A stretch of DNA of 44,342 nucleotides from JBKPNX01 sp046732855 (GTDB taxonomy: Bacteria > Pseudomonadota > Alphaproteobacteria > Geminicoccales > Geminicoccaceae): the NCBI GenBank assembly GCA_046732855.1, contig JBKPNX010000249.1, forward strand, positions 1-44,342, given 5' to 3'. How positions within the stretch are numbered: the first letter of the stretch is position 1; each line of letters opens with the position of its first letter. The position numbers and the translations under genes were made by a program. Under the pieces are notes generated by a model. It had not been told where the DNA came from. It searched no databases and worked only from the letters and a program-made list of their open reading frames with translations. Shown piece after piece: positions 23,865 through 31,780 of this stretch.

Positions 23865-24605
23865 TCAGGCCGCCTTGCTCCTGCCGGACTTCCGTCCTTT
23901 GGACGCAGCGGCTTTGGCCGCTTTGGCAGGCTTTCGCCCCTTGGTGGCGGCCGCGGTCGCTTTGGCAGACTTCCGCCCTTTGGCCGAAACCTTCGCCGCC
24001 TTGGTCGATTTCCGCGTCGGCGCAGCAGGGCCACGACCGACCGCGCGCGCCTCCGGCACCTCGATCAGGCGGCCGCTCTTCACGTCGTAGATGTAGCCGT
24101 AGATGGCGATGGACCTGTTGACCAACGGATGGTTGCGGATGCGAGCGACGTCCTCGACCACGCTTTTGGCGTTGTCGTCGATGGTCAGCCAGTCGATGTA
24201 GCGCCCTTCGCTCGAGCCCGGGCCGCGCCCGACATCGCGCCATCCCCGCTGGTCGCGGGTCGCGGTCTCGAGGCTGCTGGCCAGCAGACCGCGCATAACC
24301 TCATCGGTAAAGGTCTCCATGCCGCAGTTGGTGTGGTGCACGACGAACCACTCGCGCGTACCAAGCAGTTTGTACGAGATCACGAGCGAGCGGATCGCGT
24401 CGTCGCTGGCGCGACCGCCGGCGTTGCGGATCACGTGGGCATCGCCCTCGGCGAGCCCGGCGAACTTGGCCGGATCAAGGCGGGCGTCCATGCAGGTGAG
24501 AATGGCAAACCGCCGCGCGGGCGGGATCGGCAGTTCGGATCTGTCGCCAAAATCCTCAGCATAGCGCGCGTTTGAAGCCAACACCTCGTTCAAGACCTTA
24601 CTCAT
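23865..24605 (-). CDS. Beta-carbonic anhydrase with histone-H1-like C-terminal tail
   Basis: Residues 1-185 are a beta-carbonic anhydrase, which interconverts CO2 and bicarbonate. The zinc site is complete: Cys38 and Asp40-Arg42 in LTCMDARLDP, and His91 and Cys94 in VVHHTNCGM; the VIRNAGGRASDDAIRS motif is present. From about residue 196 to 246 the chain changes to a low-complexity Lys/Ala/Arg tail with three copies of KGRK[S/P] (around 209-213, 222-226, 236-240), separated by AKATAAA-like spacers, as in bacterial histone-H1-like or AlgP-type proteins. The frame and codon use run through without a break. I use the ATG at 24605, preceded by GGGGGGAT. The tail may bind nucleic acid or polyphosphate; that is inference. 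Confidence 0.93.
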   Translation of the reverse strand: MSKVLNEVLASNARYAEDFGDRSELPIPPARRFAILTCMDARLDPAKFAGLAEGDAHVIRNAGGRASDDAIRSLVISYKLLGTREWFVVHHTNCGMETFTDEVMRGLLASSLETATRDQRGWRDVGRGPGSSEGRYIDWLTIDDNAKSVVEDVARIRNHPLVNRSIAIYGYIYDVKSGRLIEVPEARAVGRGPAAPTRKSTKAAKVSAKGRKSAKATAAATKGRKPAKAAKAAASKGRKSGRSKAA

Positions 24606-24980
24606 GCGATCCCCCCGACTGATGGCCGCGCCGATGCTGGAGCTCGAGGGCGGCGATACTGCCCGATGCGTCATCGATATCAAGGCGTTTATGACGGAAC
24701 CGACCGATCCGGCGCCGCCAAGTCATCTGCTTGCGATCAGCAGCGCGAGACTGTCGTTCCTGTCAGCGGCCGGCCACGCGCCCACCTGAAACCCTGCGAC
24801 GACGCTCCCGCGACCCGCCTTCACCCTGATCCGGCGCGCGACCGGACCGGCCGCTTGAATAAACCTTCGACCATGAGCGATCCGGCGGGCATAACCTGTT
24901 CCCTCGGAGGCTGTGGGCTTTATCCGAGGTTAGCGCATGGTACCCGGCGCGAGCATGGGCGAGTGGCAGAGGGAACGTCA
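24606..24980. other. Intergenic region before the single-domain receiver
   Basis: I see no supported gene in these 375 bases. It should hold promoters for the divergent carbonic anhydrase and receiver genes. GGAAC occurs several times here on either strand, but none has a GTT at the spacing expected of an EcfG promoter. Confidence 0.5.
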
Positions 24981-25349
24981 ATGAAGCGGCTCCGGGTGCT
25001 GATCGCGGAGGACAATGTGTTCGCCGCCATGGAGCTGGAGAAAGCGCTCGTCGATTTCGGGTACGAACCAGTCGGGCCGGTGGCGCAGCTCGATCAGGCG
25101 CTGCGGCTGGCGCAGCAGGAGACCCTGGACGGCGCGCTCCTGGACGTGGACCTGCGCGGCGAGCCGGTTTTTGCCGTGGCCAAGGAACTGGAGCGGCGGC
25201 GGATCCCGGTGATCTTCGCGAGCGGCTACGATAGCGACGACATGTTTCCGCCATCCTTCGTGCACCATCCCCGCCTGCGCAAGCCATTCGGCGAAAACGA
25301 GATCCGGAGCGTGCTCGAGGCCGCGCTCGGACGCGGGTCCGTCGCTTAG
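24981..25349 (+). CDS. Single-domain response regulator, FAT-GUY-like
   Basis: This 122-residue protein is a stand-alone receiver without an output domain. It has the acidic pair in VLIAEDN, the phosphoacceptor Asp55 in GALLDVDLRG, and RRIPVIFASGYDSDD followed by the conserved Lys101 in RLRKPFGEN. The PVIFASGYD block closely resembles the PFxFATGYD motif of FAT-GUY single-domain regulators, which act with HWE/HisKA2 kinases in the PhyR network of Caulobacter and Sphingomonas. Its place near phyR and the HWE kinase fits such a phosphorelay role. AGAGGGA before the ATG at 24981 supports the start. Confidence 0.88.
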   Translation: MKRLRVLIAEDNVFAAMELEKALVDFGYEPVGPVAQLDQALRLAQQETLDGALLDVDLRGEPVFAVAKELERRRIPVIFASGYDSDDMFPPSFVHHPRLRKPFGENEIRSVLEAALGRGSVA

Positions 25350-25432
25350 AGCCGATCCGAGAAGGTAAGGACCCGGGCCACTGTGGAACTCCCGCCTGAG
25401 CACCACGCTGCGGCTCAGTCCCGCAGCGCCGC

Positions 25433-26584
25433 CTATCGCACCGTGACGAGGCTTCTGCGCTGCAACAGCTGGGCGATGCCCAGGCAGACCAGTGCGACCG
25501 TCACCAGGCCGGGCACCATCAGGTGAGCCGGACGTAGGCCGACCTCATCGGCCAGGCCGCCGAGCAGGGCTGGCATCGACAGGATCGACAGGCCCACCGC
25601 CAGCATGAAGCGAGCGCTCGCGGCGGCAGCCTGCGGGCTCGCCGCCTCGATCGCGAAGCCGATGGAAAGTGGGTAGAGGGGGGCGATGCCGAGACCGAGC
25701 ACAAACAGCCCGACCACCGCGACGACCGGCCAGCCGATCCCCCAATACACGAGGAAGCCGAGGATGGTGATGAGGAGGGCGGCAAGGAACAGTTGCCACG
25801 CCACGACGCGCCCAACCAGGGCGCTTGCCGTTAGCCGGCCGGTGAGCATGGCTACCGAGAAGGCAGCCGCGCTGGCCGCCGCTGCCGCCGAGGACAGGCC
25901 GACCACGCGCTCGAGAAACGCGGGGGCCCAGAACAGGACTGAGAACTCGAGAGCAACGACAGCGCCGAGCATGCACCAATACGCCCAATAGGCGGCGGGC
26001 AGGCTGGCACGTTCGGTGGCCGGAAGGTCGGCCGGATCGGCGATCGCCACGTTGCGAAACAGCAGCACGACCGCGCCACCGATGACGGCGCCGAGCAGCA
26101 CGGCGCTGCGCCAGCCGAGCGACAGCGAGAGGCAGACGCTCATGGCCAGCGGCGCCATGATCGCGAAGACATAGGAGACGGCAGTGCACTCGCTGAACGC
26201 CTCGTCGCGATGCTCGCCCTGGACCTCGGCGAGAAGGGCAAAGACCATTGCCGGGATCAGGCCGCCCGGGACGCCGATCAGCACGCAGCTGCCGATGCTG
26301 GCCCAGGCGGCGGGCGCCAGGCAGAGCAGGACCGCCCCCGCTGAGATGCCGCCGGCGGCGAACCAGAGCGCCCGGCGCCGGCCGAGCCGGCGGATGATCC
26401 GGTCGCCGAACAGCCCGACTGCGATCATGCCGATGGCGATCGCGCTGAAATGCAGGCTGACCGCACGGTAGCTCAGGTCCAGCTCGGCCTGGAGGAACGG
26501 GAGGATGTTGCCCTGGAGGTTGAGGAGGTAAGTGAAGAACCCCAGCATGAGGTAGCTGAACCAAGTGACCTGGCCGCGCCTCAT
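25433..26584 (-). CDS. MFS transporter
   Basis: This 383-residue protein with about twelve helices belongs to the major facilitator superfamily. The motif-A-like loop between helices 2 and 3 reads GLFGDRIIRRLGRRRALW (G-x-x-x-D-R-x-x-R-R), and helix 4 contains IGVPGGLIPAMVFALL. The layout resembles uncharacterised sugar- or carboxylate-type MFS permeases, but no substrate can be given. It is transcribed alone, head to head with the region upstream of the esterase gene. The ATG at 26584 follows GCAGCGGGG. Confidence 0.88.
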   Translation of the reverse strand: MRRGQVTWFSYLMLGFFTYLLNLQGNILPFLQAELDLSYRAVSLHFSAIAIGMIAVGLFGDRIIRRLGRRRALWFAAGGISAGAVLLCLAPAAWASIGSCVLIGVPGGLIPAMVFALLAEVQGEHRDEAFSECTAVSYVFAIMAPLAMSVCLSLSLGWRSAVLLGAVIGGAVVLLFRNVAIADPADLPATERASLPAAYWAYWCMLGAVVALEFSVLFWAPAFLERVVGLSSAAAAASAAAFSVAMLTGRLTASALVGRVVAWQLFLAALLITILGFLVYWGIGWPVVAVVGLFVLGLGIAPLYPLSIGFAIEAASPQAAAASARFMLAVGLSILSMPALLGGLADEVGLRPAHLMVPGLVTVALVCLGIAQLLQRRSLVTVR

Positions 26585-26790
26585 CCCCGCTGCGTTCGCC
26601 CTTTGAGCGGCATGCTCGATCCAACCTGCTTTTCGGCAAGAGCCCTCGCGCGCGCCGCGGAGCGCTTCGATGGCGCAGGGTATCTCAGGTAGGTCCTCGT
26701 TGCCTCTCTTGCGGCGTCGGCTTGCGCCCTACCACACCAGACGCGCTCCATATACCTTCCCGAAGCCGGCGCGGGCCCAGGGCGCTGATG

Positions 26791-27744
26791 CTATTCGGCG
26801 AGTTCCGAGCGGACCCAGAGCGCCACTTCCTCGATGTGCTGCTGGGCGGCCTCCAGCATCCGGGTCATGTGGATGCAACCATGGGTCACCCCCGGCCAGA
26901 GCGCGTAGCGATGCGGTGCCCTTGCCTCCTCGAGCCGGGCGACCAGGCGGGCGCTGTCGTCGTGCAGCGGATCGAACTCGGACGCGGTGACGAGGAGCGG
27001 CGGCAGGTTACGAAGATCGGCGAGCAGCGGCGCCGCGAGCGGATCGCGCCTGTCCGCCTCGCCGCTGAGATAATGGTTCCAAAACCAGCGCAGGTCGGCG
27101 TTCGAGAGGATGTAGCTGCCATCGCCGTAGGCATCCCGCGAGGGCGTCCGCGCGTCGGCGTCCGCGTCATAGGCGCCGTAGATCAGCGCGCCGGCGCGGA
27201 GCGGCGACATGCCGGCGTCGCGCAGGCTGAGCAGCGTCGCGAGCGCCAAATTCGCGCCGGCGCTGTCGCCCGCGATCGCCAGCCGGCTCGGGTCGATCCC
27301 CCAGTCGGCGCCGTTGGCGGCAATCCAGCGCACCGCGGCGAGGCAGTCCTCGAGCCCGGCGGGGAACTTGTGCTCGGGCGCGAGAGCATAGTCGACGCTC
27401 GCCACCAGAAAGTCGCCGGCCGCGGCGAGCCGCCGGCAGGCGCCGTCGTGGGTATCGAGGCTGCCGATCACCCAGCCGCCGCCATGGATGTAGATCAGGC
27501 ATGGCGCCGGTCCGCGCGCGCCCGGGTCGTACAGACGGACGCGCAGCGCGCCGTGTGGCCCCGGGATGGCGTAGTTGTAAACCGCCCAAAGCGTCGGCCG
27601 GTCGGCGTTCCAGAACGCCTCGAACGTCGCGTTCATCTGCGCCCGCGCCTCGACCGCCGACAAGGTCACGCGCGCCGGCCGGCCCTTCATCGCGGCAGCG
27701 TTGAGCGCCAGGATTTCAGCCATTTGCGGGTTCAGCTGCGGCAT
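26791..27744 (-). CDS. HSL-family alpha/beta hydrolase (esterase)
   Basis: This 317-residue esterase belongs to the hormone-sensitive-lipase family (family IV). The oxyanion motif CLIYIHGGGWVIGSLDTHDG and the nucleophile motif RLAIAGDSAGANLALATLL are perfect, and the remaining triad members lie in ASEFDPLHDDS (Asp) and GVTHGCIHM (His). SVDYALAPEHKFPAGLEDC is another family block. Such enzymes hydrolyse short-chain carboxylic esters in the cytoplasm. The ATG at 27744 has a very strong AGGAGGGAGGG ribosome binding site. The physiological substrate is unknown; neighbours give no direct hint. Confidence 0.94.
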   Translation of the reverse strand: MPQLNPQMAEILALNAAAMKGRPARVTLSAVEARAQMNATFEAFWNADRPTLWAVYNYAIPGPHGALRVRLYDPGARGPAPCLIYIHGGGWVIGSLDTHDGACRRLAAAGDFLVASVDYALAPEHKFPAGLEDCLAAVRWIAANGADWGIDPSRLAIAGDSAGANLALATLLSLRDAGMSPLRAGALIYGAYDADADARTPSRDAYGDGSYILSNADLRWFWNHYLSGEADRRDPLAAPLLADLRNLPPLLVTASEFDPLHDDSARLVARLEEARAPHRYALWPGVTHGCIHMTRMLEAAQQHIEEVALWVRSELAE

Positions 27745-27902
27745 TGCCCTCCCTCCTGATCCTCCAGCCCCGGTCACTCCGGCCCGGGTCAACGTCGAGC
27801 GACGCTGCGCCGGTCGCTAGGGGCATCGATGCTCGATAGCGCAAACCTGGCCAACGGCAAACCGGGTGCTAGATCCTGCTGGTGGGGGGAGGCAATGCCG
27901 TC

Positions 27903-28757
27903 ATGACCCGATTTCTGATCGGACCATGGTCGGTGCCGAAGCAGCGCGCGTCGGCGGGGCTGCGGCGCCGATCTATCGGCCGCTGGCTTATGGCGGTCGG
28001 CGCCGCGGTCTGGGCCTTCGGGTCGGCCGCCCAGGCCTTCGCGCAGTGCTTTCCGATCGCGGGCGCCGAGCCCGAGCTCATCCCGGCGGTTCGGCAGACG
28101 GCGCTGCCTCCTGGTGCGGTGCTCCTGACGTTCCTCGGCCACTCCAGCTTCTGGATCGAAAGCGCGGCCGGCGCCACAGCGGTAACCGACTTCAACGGCA
28201 TGATCCTGCCGCCGCAGATCCCCGACATCGTGACCATGAACAACGCCCATTCGACCCATTACACCGATTACGTCGACCCGGCGGTCAAGTACGTGTTGCG
28301 CGGCTGGGATCCCAAGGGCGGCGTCGCCCTGCACGACGTCACCGACCTCGACATGCACGTGCGCAACGTGCCGACCAACGTGCGCGAGCTCGGCGGCGCG
28401 CGCACCAACGGCAACTCGATCTTCGTGTTCGAGGTCGCCGACCTGTGCATCGCGCACCTCGGCCACCTCCACCACGTCCTGACCGACGTCCATCTGAGCG
28501 AGCTCGGCATGATCGACGTGCTGCTCACGCCGGTCGACGGCTCCTTCACCATGGCCCAGGAACTCATGGTCGAGGTGATCCAGCAGATCCAGCCGGCCCT
28601 GGTCATCCCGATGCACTATTTCGATTTCGGCACGCTCAGCCGGTTCATCCACCTGATCGGGGATCGCTACGAGGTCGAGATCGCGAACACGCCGACCGTG
28701 GTCCTGACCCGCCATAGCCTGCCGTATCGCAAGATCCTGGTTCTGCCGGGCGGCTGA
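27903..28757 (+). CDS. Exported metallo-beta-lactamase-fold protein (UlaG-like)
   Basis: This roughly 284-residue protein has a twin-basic N-terminus (LRRRSIGRW) and a hydrophobic signal segment ending AWFG-like to AQAFAQ (near residue 45), so it is exported or membrane anchored. The remainder resembles the UlaG/L-ascorbate-6-phosphate-lactonase group of MBL-fold hydrolases: LLTFLGHSSFWIES with the first strand, NNAHSTHYTDY in the place of the HxHxDH motif, LCIAHLGHLHHVLTD, and PALVIPMHYFDFGTL. The second motif is incomplete (HSTHYTD), so the metal site may be altered. The ATG at 27903 follows GGGGGGAGG; a GTG at 27882 is the alternative. The MFS gene follows 46 bases later on the same strand. 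Confidence 0.82.
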   Translation: MTRFLIGPWSVPKQRASAGLRRRSIGRWLMAVGAAVWAFGSAAQAFAQCFPIAGAEPELIPAVRQTALPPGAVLLTFLGHSSFWIESAAGATAVTDFNGMILPPQIPDIVTMNNAHSTHYTDYVDPAVKYVLRGWDPKGGVALHDVTDLDMHVRNVPTNVRELGGARTNGNSIFVFEVADLCIAHLGHLHHVLTDVHLSELGMIDVLLTPVDGSFTMAQELMVEVIQQIQPALVIPMHYFDFGTLSRFIHLIGDRYEVEIANTPTVVLTRHSLPYRKILVLPGG

Positions 28758-28803
28758 GCGGCGCCGTCTTCCGCCCGGATCGGCAATCTGCCAAGTTGCG
28801 TCC

Positions 28804-30042
28804 ATGACCGCGCTCGACGCCGCCACGGCCACGCCCCGCCACGACCTCAGGGTGATCAGCCTGATCGGCACGGCGCATTTCTTCAGCCACTTCTACATCA
28901 TCATCCTGCCGCCGCTGTTCCCGCTGCTGCGCGACGTCTACGAGGTCAGCTACACCGCGCTTGGCCTGGCGCTCGCCGTGCTGAACGGGGTCACCGCGCT
29001 AACCCAGGCGCCGGTGGGCTTTTTGGTCGACCGGTTCGGCCCGCGCGCGCTCCTGGTCGCCGGACTCGCCCTGTTCAGCCTCGCGACCGGCCTGATCGGC
29101 CTGTTTCCCAGCTACCCGATGCTGCTCGCGCTCATGGTCCTCGCCGGCCTCGGCAACAGCGTGTTTCACCCGGCCGACTACGCGATCTTGTCGAGCGCGA
29201 TCGACCAGCAGCGCATGGGCCGGGCATTCTCGATCCACACGTTTGGCGGCCATGCAGGCTTCGCCTTGGCGCCGCCGATGATCGTGTTCCTGACCGGCGC
29301 GTTCGACTGGCGCGTCGCGCTCGCGCTGGCCGCGGCGCCGGGGCTGGTCGTGAGCCTGCTGCTCGCGCTGAGTGGCGACCTGCGGCGCACGGGGCCAGGC
29401 CCGGGGCGCACGCGCGGCGCCCGGCCGGGCCGCGGATTGGCCGGAATCCGCCTGCTGCTGAGCGGGCCGATCGTCATGGCGCTCTTGTTCTTCGCCATGC
29501 TCGCGGTCAGCAACGGCGGCTACACCAGCTTCAGCGTCGCCGCGATCGCGTCCATGTACCAGGTGCCGCTCGCCCAGGCGAACCTGCCGCTCACCCTCTA
29601 TCTGGCGTGCAGCGCGGTCGGGGTGCTCGCGGGCGGCTGGATCGCCGACCGGACGCCGCAGCATCACCGCGTGGTCGGCGGCAGCTTTCTCCTGGTTGCG
29701 CTGGTCTCGGCCATGATCCCCGAGCTGCTGCCGCCGCTTGCGGTCACCGCGGGGCTGTTCGCGCTCGCCGGCTTCTTCTCGGGCCTGGTCGCGCCATCCC
29801 GCGACATGATGGTGCGCGCGGTGACGCCGCCGGGCGCGAGCGGCAAGGTGTTCGGCTTCGTCACCACGGGGTTCAATGTCGGCGGCATCGCCGGGCCGCT
29901 CCTGTTCGGCGCGGTGCTCGACTTCGGCGACCCGGGCCTGGTGTTCTGGACGATCGCGTGCCTCAGCCTGCTCACCCTGCTCGTGGTGTACGCCACGGCG
30001 CGCTCCGGCCAGCAGGGGCTGACGGCGCCAGCGCCTCGCTGA
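28804..30042 (+). CDS. MFS transporter, fosmidomycin-resistance-like
   Basis: This 412-residue major facilitator protein has twelve predicted helices. The start (LIGTAHFFSHFYIIILPPLF) and the GFLVDRFGPRALLVAG motif-A loop resemble the Fsr-like branch, as does VLAGLGNSVFHPADYAILSS in helix 4. The central loop is short and rich in Gly, Arg and Pro (GPGPGRTRGARPGRGLAG). The substrate is unknown; export of a small metabolite is likely. It follows the MBL-fold gene closely and may share its transcript. A weak ribosome binding site precedes the ATG. Confidence 0.88.
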   Translation: MTALDAATATPRHDLRVISLIGTAHFFSHFYIIILPPLFPLLRDVYEVSYTALGLALAVLNGVTALTQAPVGFLVDRFGPRALLVAGLALFSLATGLIGLFPSYPMLLALMVLAGLGNSVFHPADYAILSSAIDQQRMGRAFSIHTFGGHAGFALAPPMIVFLTGAFDWRVALALAAAPGLVVSLLLALSGDLRRTGPGPGRTRGARPGRGLAGIRLLLSGPIVMALLFFAMLAVSNGGYTSFSVAAIASMYQVPLAQANLPLTLYLACSAVGVLAGGWIADRTPQHHRVVGGSFLLVALVSAMIPELLPPLAVTAGLFALAGFFSGLVAPSRDMMVRAVTPPGASGKVFGFVTTGFNVGGIAGPLLFGAVLDFGDPGLVFWTIACLSLLTLLVVYATARSGQQGLTAPAPR

Positions 30043-30151
30043 CGGGCGCTCGGGAGTACGACCGGCGAGCCGGGCCAGCGATCAGACGCGTGCGGCCGCG
30101 CGTGCAGTGCGACGACTTTGCCGGGCCGCCGCTTGCCCGAGGAGGAGAGAG

Positions 30152-30313
30152 ATGTGGATCGGGAGCATGTTGCTGATTTGTGCGTTGCTCGCGGGATGCG
30201 GTTGCGTGGAGGCGGGCCCGGATGCCGCGTCCACCTGCCATGGCATCGGGTCGGTCGTCGAGAGCGACACGCCAGGCGATACGGCGAAGGAACGCGGCGA
30301 GAAGCAGCAATGA
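30152..30313 (+). CDS. Small lipoprotein
   Basis: This 53-residue gene is easy to overlook but well supported: GGAGGAGAGAG lies directly before the ATG at 30152. The product starts MWIGSMLLICALLAGCGC, a short helix with the lipobox LAGC (lipid Cys16), followed by a polar tail of 37 residues that contains Ser, Asp and a basic Lys-Glu-Arg-Gly-Glu-Lys end. It would be a membrane-anchored lipoprotein, probably outer membrane. It is somewhat like entericidin-type small lipoproteins in size, but I see no clear family signature. Confidence 0.65.
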   Translation: MWIGSMLLICALLAGCGCVEAGPDAASTCHGIGSVVESDTPGDTAKERGEKQQ

Positions 30314-30426
30314 CCGGCCGTCCCCGTCGCAAATGAGCCTGCCGGAAGAATGAGCGAGGCGGCCCCCGCCTCGCCGCAGAGGATCGGGTGGTCGCAATCG
30401 GCTCGGCTGTGCCGGCCCCGCCGGAC

Positions 30427-31530
30427 TCAGGCGCGGGCGGCGGGAGTGCCGAGGGCGCGATTCACCGCCGGCATGACCTGGCCGGCCGTCAGCTCCATCG
30501 AGCGCCGGGCGAGCCGTTTGTCCAGCCAGTCGTGGCCGGCGTAGAGCAGCGTACCGAAGTCGCCGACCTGCTCGCGAAACGTCAGGATCTGGTCGGCCAC
30601 GGCGTCGGGCGTGCCGTAGATCACGAGCTGCTCGACGATGGTCGCGAGATCGAGCGCGTCGTCCGGCTGATCCGGCGCGGTCTTGAACAGGTTCGCCCTG
30701 CCCGCTGCCCTCAGCTTGTGGAACAGCGAGCGGTAGTAGAAGTGATACGGGCCGTTCGGATCGGTCGCGTAGCGCTTCGCGGTCGCCGGATCATCGGCGA
30801 CGAAGATGCTTTTGGCGACGCGCCAGTTCTTAGGGTCGGCGGGGCGGCCGGCCTGCGCGCAGCCCTCGACATAGTTCGGCCAGTGGGTCCGGACCCACTG
30901 CGGCTGCAGGAAGTTGGCCGAGATCGGGTCCCAGCCGCGCGCGGCGGCCGCGGTGACCCCCTTGGAGTACGGCGCCACCGCGGTGACCACGATCGGCGGA
31001 TGCGGCTGCTGGTACGGCCGCGCGATCACGCCCTGGCCGAGCTCGGGGATCAGCGTGCGCGCGGTCGAGATGGTCCAGAACCGGCCCGCGAGGTCGTACG
31101 GCGCCGCGCCGCGCCAGATCGCCAGGATGTGGTCGATCGCCTCCACGAACATCGCGGTGCGGTCCTGGTCCAGATTGCCGAACACCTCGGCATCCGAGGG
31201 CAGGCCCCCCGGGCTGATGCCGAAGATGAAGCGGCCCTTGGCCATGTGGTCGACCAGCGCGACCTCGGCCGCGACCATCGCGGGATGGTGGTTGGGCAGA
31301 TTGACCGTGCCGGTGCCGAGCCGGATCCGCTTGGTCTCGCGCAGCAGCCAGGCGATGAAGATCAGCGCGGATGCGATGTTCTCCGCCGCATCGGTGACGT
31401 GCTCGCCGATGAAGCCTTCGGCGAAGCCCAGCTCCTCGGCGAGCAGCACCAGCTCCCGGTCCTCCTCGAGCGTCACGCTGAGCGCGCGCCCCGGGGGATG
31501 GATGGGCATGGTGAAGAAGCCGAGCTCCAT
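30427..31530 (-). CDS. LLM-class flavin-dependent monooxygenase
   Basis: This 367-residue protein is a bacterial-luciferase-like (LLM) oxidoreductase, a TIM barrel that uses FMNH2 and O2. It starts MELGFFTMPIHPPGR and shows AEELGFAEGFIGEHVTD, where the EHV/EH motif is a flavin and substrate marker, RIRLGTGTVNLPNHHPAMVA, and KGRFIFGISPGGLPSDAEVF. The MPIHP start and EH-T motif are shared with limonene-monooxygenase/alkanal-monooxygenase-like members. It is divergent from the intradiol dioxygenase gene 250 bases away, so both could act in the oxidative breakdown of one aromatic or terpenoid compound; this is inferred from position only. No flavin reductase is adjacent. Confidence 0.9.
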   Translation of the reverse strand: MELGFFTMPIHPPGRALSVTLEEDRELVLLAEELGFAEGFIGEHVTDAAENIASALIFIAWLLRETKRIRLGTGTVNLPNHHPAMVAAEVALVDHMAKGRFIFGISPGGLPSDAEVFGNLDQDRTAMFVEAIDHILAIWRGAAPYDLAGRFWTISTARTLIPELGQGVIARPYQQPHPPIVVTAVAPYSKGVTAAAARGWDPISANFLQPQWVRTHWPNYVEGCAQAGRPADPKNWRVAKSIFVADDPATAKRYATDPNGPYHFYYRSLFHKLRAAGRANLFKTAPDQPDDALDLATIVEQLVIYGTPDAVADQILTFREQVGDFGTLLYAGHDWLDKRLARRSMELTAGQVMPAVNRALGTPAARA

Positions 31531-31780
31531 GGCGCCTGTCTCCGCTCGCTGTCCGACGCACTGCCCCGGGCGACGTGCGTCTGCGCGGTCGCGCCGGTTA
31601 CGCGCGAAGCTAGCCGATCGCCGCGGCCGGGCCGAGTCCCGTGGCGCCCGCAGTCGCCGCGCGACCCGCCGCGCGTTGCGGCCGGCTGGCCTTTCCGAAC
31701 GCGCCCGCTATAGTGCCGCCGAGGGGGCGCCTGGCGGGGCAGGGCATCGCCGGCCGGCGCGGCCCGTCCGGGGGAGCACC

